64,000 nucleotides of DNA, taken from Aliiglaciecola sp. CAU 1673 (lineage in GTDB: Bacteria; Pseudomonadota; Gammaproteobacteria; Enterobacterales; Alteromonadaceae). Position numbers and translations under genes: made by a program. Where the stretch lies: NCBI RefSeq assembly GCF_029223185.1, contig NZ_JARHUG010000015.1:1-64000 (forward strand), read 5' to 3'. The notes beneath the pieces were generated by a model that saw only the letters and a program-made list of their open reading frames with translations, did not search any database and was not told the origin of the DNA. The first letter of the stretch is position 1; the number at the start of each line of letters is the position of its first letter. Below are positions 16,790 to 25,515 of this stretch, one piece after another.

Positions 16790-18028
16790 ATGCCCCAAGT
16801 ACACATCGAATTGTCCAGATTACAAAACGACCTGCTGGAACTGGCCCACATTGGCTACGACCCCATCAGTAAAGGGATCAACCGCCCCGGCTTTAGCGAG
16901 GCCGATATGCAGGCCAGGCGCTGGCTTATGGACAAGCTGGAAAAGGAGGGATTTTCGGCGGCCCTGGATAGCGCCGGCAATGTGATTGGCAGTTTATATC
17001 CGGATTGGGACGGACCTGTGGTGGCCATGGGTTCGCATATCGACTCGGTCCCCTGTGGCGGTATGTTTGATGGTACCTTGGGCGTGCTGGCTGGCCTTGA
17101 ATGCATGCGGGTGGCACGAGATCTCAAACTGGATCTGAAGTTTCCATTCGAAATCTACGCCTTTGCCGAAGAGGAAGGTCGTTTTGGCGGCATGATGGGG
17201 GTGCAAGCCATTACCGGACAACTCACCCCTGACTGGCTGGAGAAAGCCCATGATGCCAGTCACAAGCTCCTTAAAGATGAAATGGAAAAGTGCGGTCTGA
17301 ATGCCATTGATGCCCTTAATGCCCGGGTCGACCCCAAACATTTTCATGCCTTTTTGGAACTGCATATTGAACAAGGACCGGTACTTGAGCGCATCGGTAA
17401 GCCTATTGGCGTGGTAGAAGCCATCTCCGGTGTTTACAAATGGCTGGTGCGCCTGATTGGCAAGGCTAATCACGCCGGTACCGCGCCCATGGATATGCGT
17501 AGCGACGCCTTTATGGGGCTGGCCGACTTTGCCCATGAGATTCCGCGCATTATCAGCGAAGAAGGCACCGACAAAAGCCGTTTAACAGTAGGTAAGGTGG
17601 AACTCAAGCCCGGCTATGCTCACACCGTGCCGGGTGAGGCCGAATTTACCCTGGTCGGTCGGGATACCGATCCACAAATCATGCGCAACCTGGCCGACGC
17701 CTGTCGCAAGGTACTCTCTTCCATTGCCCGTAAACACAATCTGATGTTCGAATTTGAACAAATGAGTTGGCTGGAACCACAGGCCATGTCTGATCAGGTT
17801 GTCAAAGCTTTTTGTAATCAGGCCAAAAAGCTTGAACTGGAGCATGTGGTAATGCCTAGCGGTGCCGGTCACGACGCTCAGTATATGGCGCAAGTTACCC
17901 CCACCGGCATGATCTTTGTGCCAAGCGTCGGCGGGGTTAGTCATGCACCGGATGAATGGACTCATTGGCAGGACATCGAAAAAGGTGCCAATTTGCTATT
18001 GCAAACTGCATTACATTACGCCCATTAG
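16790..18028 (+). CDS. M20 family Zn hydrolase (N-carbamoyl amino acid / ureide amidohydrolase type)
   Basis: The 412-residue protein has the length and motifs of the AllC/HyuC group. Likely metal ligands are H83 in GSHIDSVPCGG, D94 in MFDG, E128/E129 in AEEEGRFGG, H192 in ELHIEQGPVLE and H385 in GGVSHAPDEW. The dimerisation-domain motif GKANHAGTAPMDMRSDA (about 224-240) is present. Family members split the C-N bond of N-carbamoyl amino acids, allantoate or beta-ureido acids. ATG at 16790 follows GGAGG closely and gives family length; upstream in-frame codons would run into the divergent gene. It faces the carbamoyltransferase-like/symporter operon, so the products may act in one pathway. Confidence 0.88.
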   Translation: MPQVHIELSRLQNDLLELAHIGYDPISKGINRPGFSEADMQARRWLMDKLEKEGFSAALDSAGNVIGSLYPDWDGPVVAMGSHIDSVPCGGMFDGTLGVLAGLECMRVARDLKLDLKFPFEIYAFAEEEGRFGGMMGVQAITGQLTPDWLEKAHDASHKLLKDEMEKCGLNAIDALNARVDPKHFHAFLELHIEQGPVLERIGKPIGVVEAISGVYKWLVRLIGKANHAGTAPMDMRSDAFMGLADFAHEIPRIISEEGTDKSRLTVGKVELKPGYAHTVPGEAEFTLVGRDTDPQIMRNLADACRKVLSSIARKHNLMFEFEQMSWLEPQAMSDQVVKAFCNQAKKLELEHVVMPSGAGHDAQYMAQVTPTGMIFVPSVGGVSHAPDEWTHWQDIEKGANLLLQTALHYAH

Positions 18029-18087
18029 CGCCCATTTTACTGAGAAAACAAAGCTTTGATTGTGTTGGTGGGGCCGACTATGCAATC

Positions 18088-18585
18088 ATGGGCGCAAATT
18101 ATAATATCCCCCAGTTTATGCAATCGAAGTACGGACTCCTGTGGCGCTTCGCGGCGGCCTTTTTTGCCAGTTTTACCCTCGCCAGCGTGGCCCATAGCCA
18201 GTTTGTGCTTACTCGTCTTACCGAAATTCAGGTGCAAATTCCCTCTGCCGACTGGCTGCGCATGACCGTAGAGGATTGGCTGGGATTATTGCCCACTTAT
18301 GGCAGCCTGGTAGCAATTGGCTTGCTTATCGCCTTTACCCTGACCGGCTTTTTACGCAAGCATTACCGTAGCCTGCCAGGTTGGCTGTATGGTGTCGCCG
18401 GTTTTACCGCATTGCTGGTGATTCAACTGAGTTTGCAACCCATTATGGATATCACCCTATTAGCTGGTGCGCGCAGTGCCATGGGCATTGCCTGTCAGGG
18501 GCTGGCCGGCTTTGTCGGTGGACTGGTGTTCTATCTGCTAAAACCCCGCGCCAGACAACATTTTCGTACTTCAGCCAGATTCTAA
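18088..18585 (+). CDS. Integral membrane protein, unknown function
   Basis: From the ATG at 18088 the protein has 165 residues. Hydrophobic segments at about 20-40, 65-85, 92-115 and 125-150 predict four membrane helices, with a basic C-terminus (KPRARQHFRTSARF). An ATG at 18118 is an equally possible start; neither has a clear ribosome-binding site. I do not recognise a family. It lies 59 bp after the M20 hydrolase gene on the same strand and ends at a strong terminator, so co-transcription is possible. Confidence 0.7.
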   Translation: MGANYNIPQFMQSKYGLLWRFAAAFFASFTLASVAHSQFVLTRLTEIQVQIPSADWLRMTVEDWLGLLPTYGSLVAIGLLIAFTLTGFLRKHYRSLPGWLYGVAGFTALLVIQLSLQPIMDITLLAGARSAMGIACQGLAGFVGGLVFYLLKPRARQHFRTSARF

Positions 18586-18600
18586 GCGTACATAAAAACA

Positions 18601-18626
18601 AAAAGCCGGCGACGCCGGCTTTTTTA
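18601..18626. terminator. Bidirectional terminator between convergent genes
   Basis: AAAAGCCGGC, a 3-nt loop GAC, GCCGGCT and a T-run, with an A-run on the other side, form a compact intrinsic terminator usable by both strands. It lies between the 18088-18585 gene and the hydrolase gene ending at 18640. Confidence 0.85.
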
Positions 18627-18639
18627 ATGGCGCATTGGG

Positions 18640-19587
18640 TTATTCGCTTGTCATCGCCAGCGTTGAGCCAAGCTCTTTGACCAGCCCAAGCACATTCCAA
18701 CTCATCAGCATACGCGCATCCAAGCCATAGTCGTAGAAGTAAGGGTAAGCGGCGAGAATGTCATCCACTACCTTGGTGAGCGCTTCGCGGGTTAATTGCC
18801 CTTTGTCATCCAAATTGCCAGGCATACTCATTGCCGCTGATACTGTTTCCCGTAGCAAACGCACCTGAGCAATATGCTGATCAACAATATTTAAACGGGC
18901 AGGATCGCCATGACCTGCATACAGGGTTTGCGCCTCAGGGAATTCCTTTTTCAGACGCTCAAAGGCCAATAGCGCCTCTGCTGAATGACCTTCGCCCACA
19001 TAGTAAAAACTGCGGTGCATGGTGGCATCGCCAGTAAACAGCCAACGCTGCGCTGGAAAATACAACACCAGTTGCGCTTCGGCCTCTCCGGCGCCGAGAT
19101 CCACTGGCAGAAACTCGATATCGCCGATATTTAGCACCTTGCCACTTTCCAGTACCTGCGGCGTTATCCAGGTAGATTCTAGATCATCACCATACATGGG
19201 CTTGTAGCTGGTCAGAAATTGATTGTGAAAAGGCTCGATGCCTTGCACCACCGACGCAATGCTATACAACGGAAATTCACCTAGCTGACGGCGCAGTTCA
19301 GAAAACCCGGCAAAGTGGTCTGAATGAGCGTGGGTGATAATCGCCGCCAGCAATGGTTTTTTCAGGCTTTTTATCTGTGCGGCCAGTAGCTTTGCGTCAG
19401 AATTAAGCATTTGACCGTCGATCAACAGCAATCCCTTTTCCGACTCAATCAGGTAAGAGTTGACCGACCAGGTCTGCTCAGAAACATGGCGATGTACTTT
19501 TAGTGCACTTTGTTTTGCAGCGGCAACACTCTGGGTACAAAGCAGGGCCAGCAAAACGGCAAAAAAGACTTTTCTAAATATCAACAT
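18640..19587 (-). CDS. Exported metallo-beta-lactamase-fold hydrolase
   Basis: The 315-residue protein has a signal peptide (cleavage near VAAA, residues 21-24), then the MBL metal motif HAHSDH (86-91), a GDA segment (FTGDATMH) and GHGD later. It is a zinc hydrolase of the broad MBL superfamily acting in the periplasm. The LLLIDGQML strand before the motif is typical of the fold. Substrate cannot be told: family members include lactamases, glyoxalase II-like enzymes and quinoprotein-relay-type proteins. It stands alone on the minus strand. Confidence 0.88.
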   Translation of the reverse strand: MLIFRKVFFAVLLALLCTQSVAAAKQSALKVHRHVSEQTWSVNSYLIESEKGLLLIDGQMLNSDAKLLAAQIKSLKKPLLAAIITHAHSDHFAGFSELRRQLGEFPLYSIASVVQGIEPFHNQFLTSYKPMYGDDLESTWITPQVLESGKVLNIGDIEFLPVDLGAGEAEAQLVLYFPAQRWLFTGDATMHRSFYYVGEGHSAEALLAFERLKKEFPEAQTLYAGHGDPARLNIVDQHIAQVRLLRETVSAAMSMPGNLDDKGQLTREALTKVVDDILAAYPYFYDYGLDARMLMSWNVLGLVKELGSTLAMTSE

Positions 19588-19775
19588 AATGACTCCTTCT
19601 CTTTTATCCCGACCATAGCGCTGGGATAGTATTTCGCAACTCTAGTGGGACTAATTCAATGTTTAGCGATGCCAATAGAGAATACTTCCATGACTCAAAA
19701 TGCCGTTACAAAGCCTGCACCATTGTCCATGGGCTAGACTAAATATCTCCACCTACTTGCACTTAAGGACGCCCC

Positions 19776-19949
19776 ATGAATAAGCTACAAATGATTGAAG
19801 CCTTCAAAGACATCGAGAAAAAATTTAAACGCAACCTGGAAGTGGCGGAAGAAGTATGGGAGCCCAGTTCGCCCTTTATGGAAGTGGCCCGTAAGCAAGC
19901 CGCCAAGGTCATGGAACAGGAAATTGCCGAGCTTATGCGCGAGATTTAA
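19776..19949 (+). CDS. Small hydrophilic helical protein, 57 residues
   Basis: The short ORF starts with ATG 7 bp after an AAGGAC ribosome-binding site. It encodes a charged, Glu/Lys-rich, probably fully helical protein (MNKLQMIEAFKDIEKKF... to AELMREI). No signal or membrane segment is present. I do not recognise a family. It lies 49 bp before the VOC-fold gene on the same strand. The good initiation site and coding-like composition make it credible. Confidence 0.6.
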   Translation: MNKLQMIEAFKDIEKKFKRNLEVAEEVWEPSSPFMEVARKQAAKVMEQEIAELMREI

Positions 19950-19998
19950 CTTTCTCAGTTCCACAGCTTACAACACAGGTTAACCCAAGGAGAAGACA

Positions 19999-20349
19999 TT
20001 GAACCAACATCATAAAATCAGTTACTTAGAATTACCTGCCAGGGATCTTCCGGGTACCAAAGCGTTTTTTAGCCAGGTGTTTGGCTGGGAATTCACCGAC
20101 TATGGCCCCGAATACACCTGTTTTACCAATGGCGGCATGCCCGGTGGTTTTTACAAAGCCGGTGTCAGCGCCTGCACCGATAAAGGCAGTGTGTTAATGG
20201 TGATGTACAGTGAGGACCTAAGCACCACCCAAACCAAGGTGGAAAAGGCGGGCGGAAAAGTGATTAAACCCATCTTCAGCTTCCCCGGTGGCCGCCGCTT
20301 CCACTTCAGCGATCCCAGTGGTAATGAATACGCTGTCTGGAGTCACTAA
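19999..20349 (+). CDS. VOC-fold (glyoxalase/bleomycin resistance-like) protein
   Basis: The 116-residue protein has the single-domain VOC pattern: ISYLELPARDLPGTKAFFSQVFGWEF at the N-terminus and FPGGRRFHFSDPSGNEYAVWS at the C-terminus. Such proteins are metal enzymes or binding proteins that dimerise. The function cannot be narrowed. The start is TTG at 19999, 7 bp after a perfect AAGGAG; no ATG alternative is available without losing the first strand. A GC-rich hairpin follows the stop. Confidence 0.88.
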   Translation: MNQHHKISYLELPARDLPGTKAFFSQVFGWEFTDYGPEYTCFTNGGMPGGFYKAGVSACTDKGSVLMVMYSEDLSTTQTKVEKAGGKVIKPIFSFPGGRRFHFSDPSGNEYAVWSH

Positions 20350-20352
20350 ACA

Positions 20353-20378
20353 TTGGGCTGGGCTTTAGCCCGGCCCAA
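20353..20378 (+). terminator. Hairpin after the VOC gene
   Basis: TTGGGCTGGGCT, 2-nt loop, AGCCCGGCCCAA form a nearly perfect 12-bp stem four bases after the stop codon. Only a weak T-rich tail (CGTTTCC) follows, so it may be a weak terminator or an mRNA end stabiliser. Confidence 0.6.
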
Positions 20379-20538
20379 CGTTTCCAATACCTCACCCAGT
20401 TCGAGAACTCTTTAAATGGCTGAAGGCAAGAAAAATCATGCTGGCCAGGCATTTAGCGCCGTGGTAAAAACCTACCAGATAGTATCAGAAGATTCTCGCC
20501 ACTAAACTGACAGGTGCGGCACCTGCTAACGTTAAAAA

Positions 20539-20955
20539 TTGAAAATAAGAAAAGCCACCCCAGAAGATCTAAAAGCCCTGCTGCCCCACGCCCAAGCCGC
20601 AGCCACTACCTTTGCAGTTGAGCAAGCGGCGTTTACCAAGGCTTATGTCCATCTGCTGGAGAGCGACGCCTCCATTATCCTGGTGGCTGAACTGGAAGAG
20701 GAAATTGTAGGCTATTGCCTGGGCCACCAGCACTTGACGTTTTTTGCTAATGGCCGCAGCAGTTGGCTGGAGGAAATCTTTGTGCAGGAAGCCTATCGCA
20801 AAACCGGCGTGGGCAGAAAACTGATGGATGCCTTTGAAGAGTGGGCCAAAAGCCATGACTACAAACTGATTGCCCTGGCCACCCGCAGGGCGGCAGCTTT
20901 CTACAAGGCCATTGGTTTTGAGGAATCGGCGGTATATTTTCGCAAGCTGTTATAA
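20539..20955 (+). CDS. GNAT family N-acetyltransferase
   Basis: The 138-residue protein has the GNAT layout: MKIRKATPEDLKALLPHA at the start, a beta4 strand ILVAELEEEIVGYCLG, the acetyl-CoA loop region VQEAYRKTGVGRKLMDAFEEWA (Q/RxxGxG/A, about 85-106) and a C-terminal AAAFYKAIGFEES. It transfers an acetyl group to an unknown amine. The start appears to be TTG at 20539 without a strong ribosome-binding site; no in-frame ATG lies nearby. It converges with the following minus-strand gene, ending 5 bp from it. Confidence 0.85.
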   Translation: MKIRKATPEDLKALLPHAQAAATTFAVEQAAFTKAYVHLLESDASIILVAELEEEIVGYCLGHQHLTFFANGRSSWLEEIFVQEAYRKTGVGRKLMDAFEEWAKSHDYKLIALATRRAAAFYKAIGFEESAVYFRKLL

Positions 20956-20960
20956 ACGCG

Positions 20961-22817
20961 CTAATGCCCCCGGACCAGATCCTGATACGCGGGCTCTGCC
21001 CGTAAGGCACTGAAATCAGACCCTTTTATTACTTCCCAGGAAGCGAACCGTTTAAACAGCGGGGTTTGGGTCGCCGCTTGCAAATGCATGATGGCGTTGC
21101 GGCGATCCTCGGCACTGTTCGTCTGTTTGGCCCTTTGCGTCAGCGTCTTGGCCAGAACAAAGTGCAACTCGGCGCGGACAGCCTCCCAGCCACCATCAAA
21201 CCAGGCCCGCTGATAACCCTCACTATGGCGAAGTTCATCCTTTAACAAGGCCGCGGCAGGATCCCAGTGTTTGGCAGCATAATGGGCCCTGGCCCACAGC
21301 AAAATCAGTTGCGATTTGTTGTAGCGCGCATTGGTATGATCCAGGGCGCTAAAGCCACTGGTATAGGAGTCGGTTCGCTCGCGCTCATCGCCAATGGCAA
21401 TATCTTCCTCCATACGGGCAATCGCCTCTGGCATTATCGCCAATAGTGCATTTAATTGGCTGGTGGCGACCGCTTCTTTGCTCTTAAAAGCCGCGTTAAA
21501 GAACGCCAAAGCCTGCTCCAGATTTTCTGGAATAATAGTGGGATCAAAATGGGCCAGGGTATCCAGATGAAAATCCCAAAGGTCGTGCTCTGGTAGCGGG
21601 TCGTCACGATAATTTCTGGCCAAGGCGCGGGCAGGCCATTGCCCGGTTGTGCGATAGAGCCCCTCATCTACGCGCTTGGCAAAGCGAGATGTGGCACCGC
21701 CCAATTCAATGCTTAAAAGCGCCTGGTAAATTTCAGCCGCTTTGCCTGGCTCTTCGGCCGCTTCCAGCATTCTTGCCCGCAGGAATTGATTGCGGGCGCT
21801 TAAACGATCGCCATAGCTGCCGCTGCCGCTCAGCCCCTCACTTAGCCAATCCAATAGTTGCAGATGCTGTTTGGCACCGATAGCAGAAAGTGCGGCCTCC
21901 AACAGGCTAAAACGCAGGTTATCGCCATATTTCTCCAGCACCCGATAACGCAAATCTTCAGAAGCCACAAAACCGGCCTCCCTGGCCTGCCACAACGCCG
22001 GGATCAGCGCCTTGATGGCCGCTTCGCGAACGGCATGGTTCCCCCTTTCAACGGCCAGGGTCAAGCGCCAGAGTTGTAATTCCCTGAGATAACTATCATC
22101 ACTTTTCCCAAGAGCCTTGCGTAGATGGTTAGCACCGTTTTCAATAGCCTCAACACTAAGACTACGTTGTTCCAATAACCAGGCCCCATAGAAGGCATTG
22201 GCAAAAACATTGTCTTTATCCAGGGACAGGGCACGCTGATATACGGCAGCGATATCCATCTGCTCGGCAATCTGGTTCAAGCGCCGGATTTGTCCCAATC
22301 TGGCAATGTGGGCCAAAGTGGTGGCTTGCTCGTGGATATCCAGCGCCGGTAACCCACGGTACAGCACTTCAACCAGTTGATTACTGAGTTTGTCTGCCTC
22401 GTGCTCCGGCAACTGGAAATCCCGCACCCAAATGCGTGCCATTTCAAATTGCTTGTTGCGAATCCCCGCTGCGCTGGGGTTTAGCGCTAAGGCCTGATCA
22501 TATAATCGCCAGGCTCTGGGATAATCTTTGGCCTCTTGCAACCAGTCAGCAGCCTGCTGTAACTCGTTGACCGCTGCGTTGCGTTCCTGCCAATCCAGAT
22601 AGAGACCGGACAATGTCCAGGCCCCTACCAGTAACGACAGCACCGTAACTGCGCCACCTATCCATTTCAGCCAGGTCGCCACACGCTTACCTAACCCCGG
22701 CGACTGCTCGCTGTGACAATAGCGGCAGATGGCCGCGGTTACCGGTATCTCGGCGCCACAAGCCACACAGTGGCGGGTGGGTTGATGCGAAGCTGTCACC
22801 AGAATTGGCTCCAACAA
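20961..22817 (-). CDS. Membrane protein with N-terminal zinc ribbon and TPR-like helical repeats
   Basis: The 618-residue protein starts with a zinc-ribbon-like CVAC...CRYC (two CxxC pairs at about 17-20 and 31-34). One membrane helix (about 50-73) and a long helical region follow. In that region, segments such as AKDYPRAWRLYDQALALNPSAAG and IAAVYQRALSLDKDNVFANAFYGAWLLEQ look like TPR units. The ribbon would be cytoplasmic and the repeats periplasmic. I recognise no named family. TPR regions bind proteins, so a scaffold or assembly role is possible. It is a single gene, divergent from ndh. Confidence 0.75.
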   Translation of the reverse strand: MLEPILVTASHQPTRHCVACGAEIPVTAAICRYCHSEQSPGLGKRVATWLKWIGGAVTVLSLLVGAWTLSGLYLDWQERNAAVNELQQAADWLQEAKDYPRAWRLYDQALALNPSAAGIRNKQFEMARIWVRDFQLPEHEADKLSNQLVEVLYRGLPALDIHEQATTLAHIARLGQIRRLNQIAEQMDIAAVYQRALSLDKDNVFANAFYGAWLLEQRSLSVEAIENGANHLRKALGKSDDSYLRELQLWRLTLAVERGNHAVREAAIKALIPALWQAREAGFVASEDLRYRVLEKYGDNLRFSLLEAALSAIGAKQHLQLLDWLSEGLSGSGSYGDRLSARNQFLRARMLEAAEEPGKAAEIYQALLSIELGGATSRFAKRVDEGLYRTTGQWPARALARNYRDDPLPEHDLWDFHLDTLAHFDPTIIPENLEQALAFFNAAFKSKEAVATSQLNALLAIMPEAIARMEEDIAIGDERERTDSYTSGFSALDHTNARYNKSQLILLWARAHYAAKHWDPAAALLKDELRHSEGYQRAWFDGGWEAVRAELHFVLAKTLTQRAKQTNSAEDRRNAIMHLQAATQTPLFKRFASWEVIKGSDFSALRAEPAYQDLVRGH

Positions 22818-23048
22818 GCTATGTAACAGCCAGTATAGAAGCCCACGCCATCCTGCGCCCGGTCAGATTTAACATTAATTTAACTAATGCGAGACTGAGA
22901 AAATATGCCCCTTATCCGCCATGGGTTTTGCCATGGATTACCCTTATGATGAATAACATTAACGCTATCGAAACGACCAATAACCAAAATCAACAAAAGG
23001 CGCTTCGAGTGACAAGGCGACGGATTTTTCAATACTGGAGTTAATCAC

Positions 23049-24338
23049 ATGAAAAAGATCCTGATCGTCGGCGGTGGTGCCGGCGGGCTAGAACTCGCCA
23101 CCCGTTTAGGCCATCGCTATGGAAAATCCGGCAAGGCCCAGGTCACTTTGGTGGATAAAAACACCAGCCATATATGGAAACCGCTTTTACATGAGGTCGC
23201 CAGCGGCTCGCTGGATACCAGCACCGATGCAGTGATTTACAGCGCCCATGGGGCTCTGCACCACTATCACTTTCAACACGGTGAGTTTATAGGCTTGGAC
23301 GAGGCCAGGCGCCAGGTATTGCTGGCGCCCATGCTGGATGATGAGGGACAGGAACTCCTGCCACAGCGGCAGTTGGCTTATGACATATTGGTGCTGGCCA
23401 TCGGCAGTCAGAGTAATGATTTTGGTACGCCGGGTGTGGCTAAACACTGCTATTTTCTCGATTCAGCCAAGCAAGCCGCGCGCTTTCACCGCGCCCTGAC
23501 CAATGCCTTTATCCGCGTCAATCAGCAACAGGATGAGCGCCAACTCAATATTGCCATTGTCGGCGGCGGCGCCACGGGGGTGGAGCTTAGCGCCGAGCTT
23601 TACCATGTGGCGGCTTTAGCAGAGCGCTACGGGATGCAAAAAATGAGCGGTAAGCGCCTGCGCATCCAGTTGGTAGAAGCCGGTCCCAGCATCTTACCCG
23701 CCCTCCCTCCACGCATAAGCAATGCCGCCCGCAAGGAACTGACCAAGCTCGGGGTGGAAGTGCTGGAGAGCACCAAAGTCAGTAGCGCCTGTGAGCAAGG
23801 ACTGATTACCCAAAGTGGCAAACTGCTGGAGGCCGATTTAATGGTGTGGGCCGCCGGCGTCAAAGTGCCGGAGTTTATCCGTGCTCTTGGGGTGTTCGAA
23901 CTTAATCGTCTCGGTCAAATTCTGGTAGAACCGAATCTGAAGGCCAAGGGCCACCAGGCTATTTATGTGTTGGGCGACTGCTGTGGCTTTTTGCAGGCAG
24001 ATGGCACTTGGGTGCCACCGAGGGCGCAATCGGCCCATCAGATGGCCAGTTTGGTGGCGCGTAATATCGATTTGGAAATCAAAGGTAAAGCGCTGAAGCC
24101 TTATCAGTACAAGGATCATGGCTCACTGGTGAACCTAAGCCGTTACAGTACCGTAGGTAGTTTAATGGGCAATCTGACTGGCGATAGTCTGTTTATTGAG
24201 GGACGTATCGCACGCATTGTGTATATCAGTTTGTACCGTATGCATCAGGTGGCGATTCACGGTTGGCTCAGGGGAATGCTGATGATCCTGGTGGAAAAAA
24301 TCAACCATGCCGTGCGGCCGAAACTCAAGTTGCATTAG
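23049..24338 (+). CDS. ndh: Type II NADH dehydrogenase
   Basis: The 429-residue flavoprotein oxidises NADH and reduces ubiquinone at the inner membrane without pumping protons. The FAD-binding GGGAGGLELATRLG is at residues 8-21. A second nucleotide site is IAIVGGGATGVELSAEL (about 170-186), and the FAD-contact segment is AIYVLGDCCGF (about 304-314). The C-terminal amphipathic region with SLYRMHQVAIHGW is characteristic of NDH-2. TGGAG precedes the ATG. It is a monocistronic unit with about 230 bp upstream. Confidence 0.92.
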   Translation: MKKILIVGGGAGGLELATRLGHRYGKSGKAQVTLVDKNTSHIWKPLLHEVASGSLDTSTDAVIYSAHGALHHYHFQHGEFIGLDEARRQVLLAPMLDDEGQELLPQRQLAYDILVLAIGSQSNDFGTPGVAKHCYFLDSAKQAARFHRALTNAFIRVNQQQDERQLNIAIVGGGATGVELSAELYHVAALAERYGMQKMSGKRLRIQLVEAGPSILPALPPRISNAARKELTKLGVEVLESTKVSSACEQGLITQSGKLLEADLMVWAAGVKVPEFIRALGVFELNRLGQILVEPNLKAKGHQAIYVLGDCCGFLQADGTWVPPRAQSAHQMASLVARNIDLEIKGKALKPYQYKDHGSLVNLSRYSTVGSLMGNLTGDSLFIEGRIARIVYISLYRMHQVAIHGWLRGMLMILVEKINHAVRPKLKLH

Positions 24339-24475
24339 CCATACAGCTTCTTTGCAGCAGGTTGGGCATTGCCAACAGGGAAGGCAATTTTACTTCCCCT
24401 CTAGCAGGTGTTAGCGTTGCCTTCTGAAACATCGTTGAGTAGTTGCATGGACGTAGATGGGTGTCAGTGGTAACT

Positions 24476-25384
24476 ATGTACAAGATCGGGTTGCAAACTA
24501 ATCTCTCAGTGGCTAAGGACAGATCATTGGGGTCTGTGCTGGCCTTGATTTTGGTGCTTGGGGTAACACTTCTTGCCCCTTCAACTACCCGGGCAGAAGA
24601 GCTGCGTCTGGGCATTTTTCAGGACCACTATGCCGAAGTACGGACTTACTTCGACACCCATGGCTGCAAACCTCTTGGTCCTGAGGACAATCAGACTAAT
24701 CAGATCCTCACCGAGTTCTTACTGCTGTGTAAGGCCCTGTCAGACGCCGACTCTCCATACCAAATCACCTTGGTGCCCTATCCTATCAACGCCAGGCTGT
24801 TGAAGGATATTTCTTTGGGAACGCTTGACGCCTCAGCCTATGCTATTTGGTCCAAGGAGCCGGCTCTTTACCCCAACACTGCGTTGAGTCCAGCGTTGCT
24901 TGAAAAAGGCGAGTTCAGCAAAGGTCTGTATACCAGGCCTGCCCTGGCCAGCAAGTTCGAATACCAATCCAAGGCCAGCTTCAGGGGATTAACTGGTGTA
25001 GCCAACCAAAACTGGCACTATGATTGGCGCCATATGCATTGTGCCGGTATCTATACTACCCATATTAATCAGTACCAGCAGATGTTTGCCTTGATTGAGC
25101 AAGGTAAAGTCGATTTGGTGCCGCTGACCTTTGGCCAGGAGACGGACCTTCAACGCCGGGTGTTTGGCATTTCACTCTATCCGCTGCCGGGCATCAAGCT
25201 GGCCTTCGATGACTCACTGCATTTTGTGTTTAGCTCGCAAACCATATCCGGAAAAGCGGCGCATCGTCTTGTAGAGAATGAATTGGTTCGAATGAAGCGA
25301 AACGGGGAAATAGACGCTGCCTACACCCAATTGGGCATCCTTAATCCCAGTACCACCCATTGGCAAGACGTGGGCTGCCAATAG
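24476..25384 (+). CDS. Periplasmic solute-binding-like protein
   Basis: The 302-residue protein from ATG 24476 has a signal peptide ending near STTRAEE. It then has a bilobal-binding-protein pattern (LRLGIFQDHYAEVRTYF, LGTLDASAYAIWSKEP, LAFDDSLHFVFSS). It resembles the amino-acid-binding SBP_bac_3 type without a transporter beside it. Such orphans often serve as sensors or stray binding proteins. An in-frame TTG 33 bp upstream (24443) is less likely. It precedes an ABC exporter operon but need not belong to it. Confidence 0.75.
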   Translation: MYKIGLQTNLSVAKDRSLGSVLALILVLGVTLLAPSTTRAEELRLGIFQDHYAEVRTYFDTHGCKPLGPEDNQTNQILTEFLLLCKALSDADSPYQITLVPYPINARLLKDISLGTLDASAYAIWSKEPALYPNTALSPALLEKGEFSKGLYTRPALASKFEYQSKASFRGLTGVANQNWHYDWRHMHCAGIYTTHINQYQQMFALIEQGKVDLVPLTFGQETDLQRRVFGISLYPLPGIKLAFDDSLHFVFSSQTISGKAAHRLVENELVRMKRNGEIDAAYTQLGILNPSTTHWQDVGCQ

Positions 25385-25515
25385 CAGTTCTGTCGCTTCT
25401 CGACGGAGATTTAAAAAAGGCTGTAACGGCTTTCGGTCTTCCATTTCCCCCATTGAGTGACTTTTGGCCTATTTCATTCAGCGCTGGCTGTGCAATCATA
25501 AGGGTATAACTTTCA

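Noticed and set aside
20416-20505. A 29-residue ORF (ATG to TAA) between the VOC and GNAT genes
   Set aside because: No ribosome-binding site and no recognisable feature; too short to support.
22805-23044. A 79-codon ORF in the divergent region before ndh
   Set aside because: It overlaps the zinc-ribbon gene start and has no initiation signal; the region is better explained as promoters.
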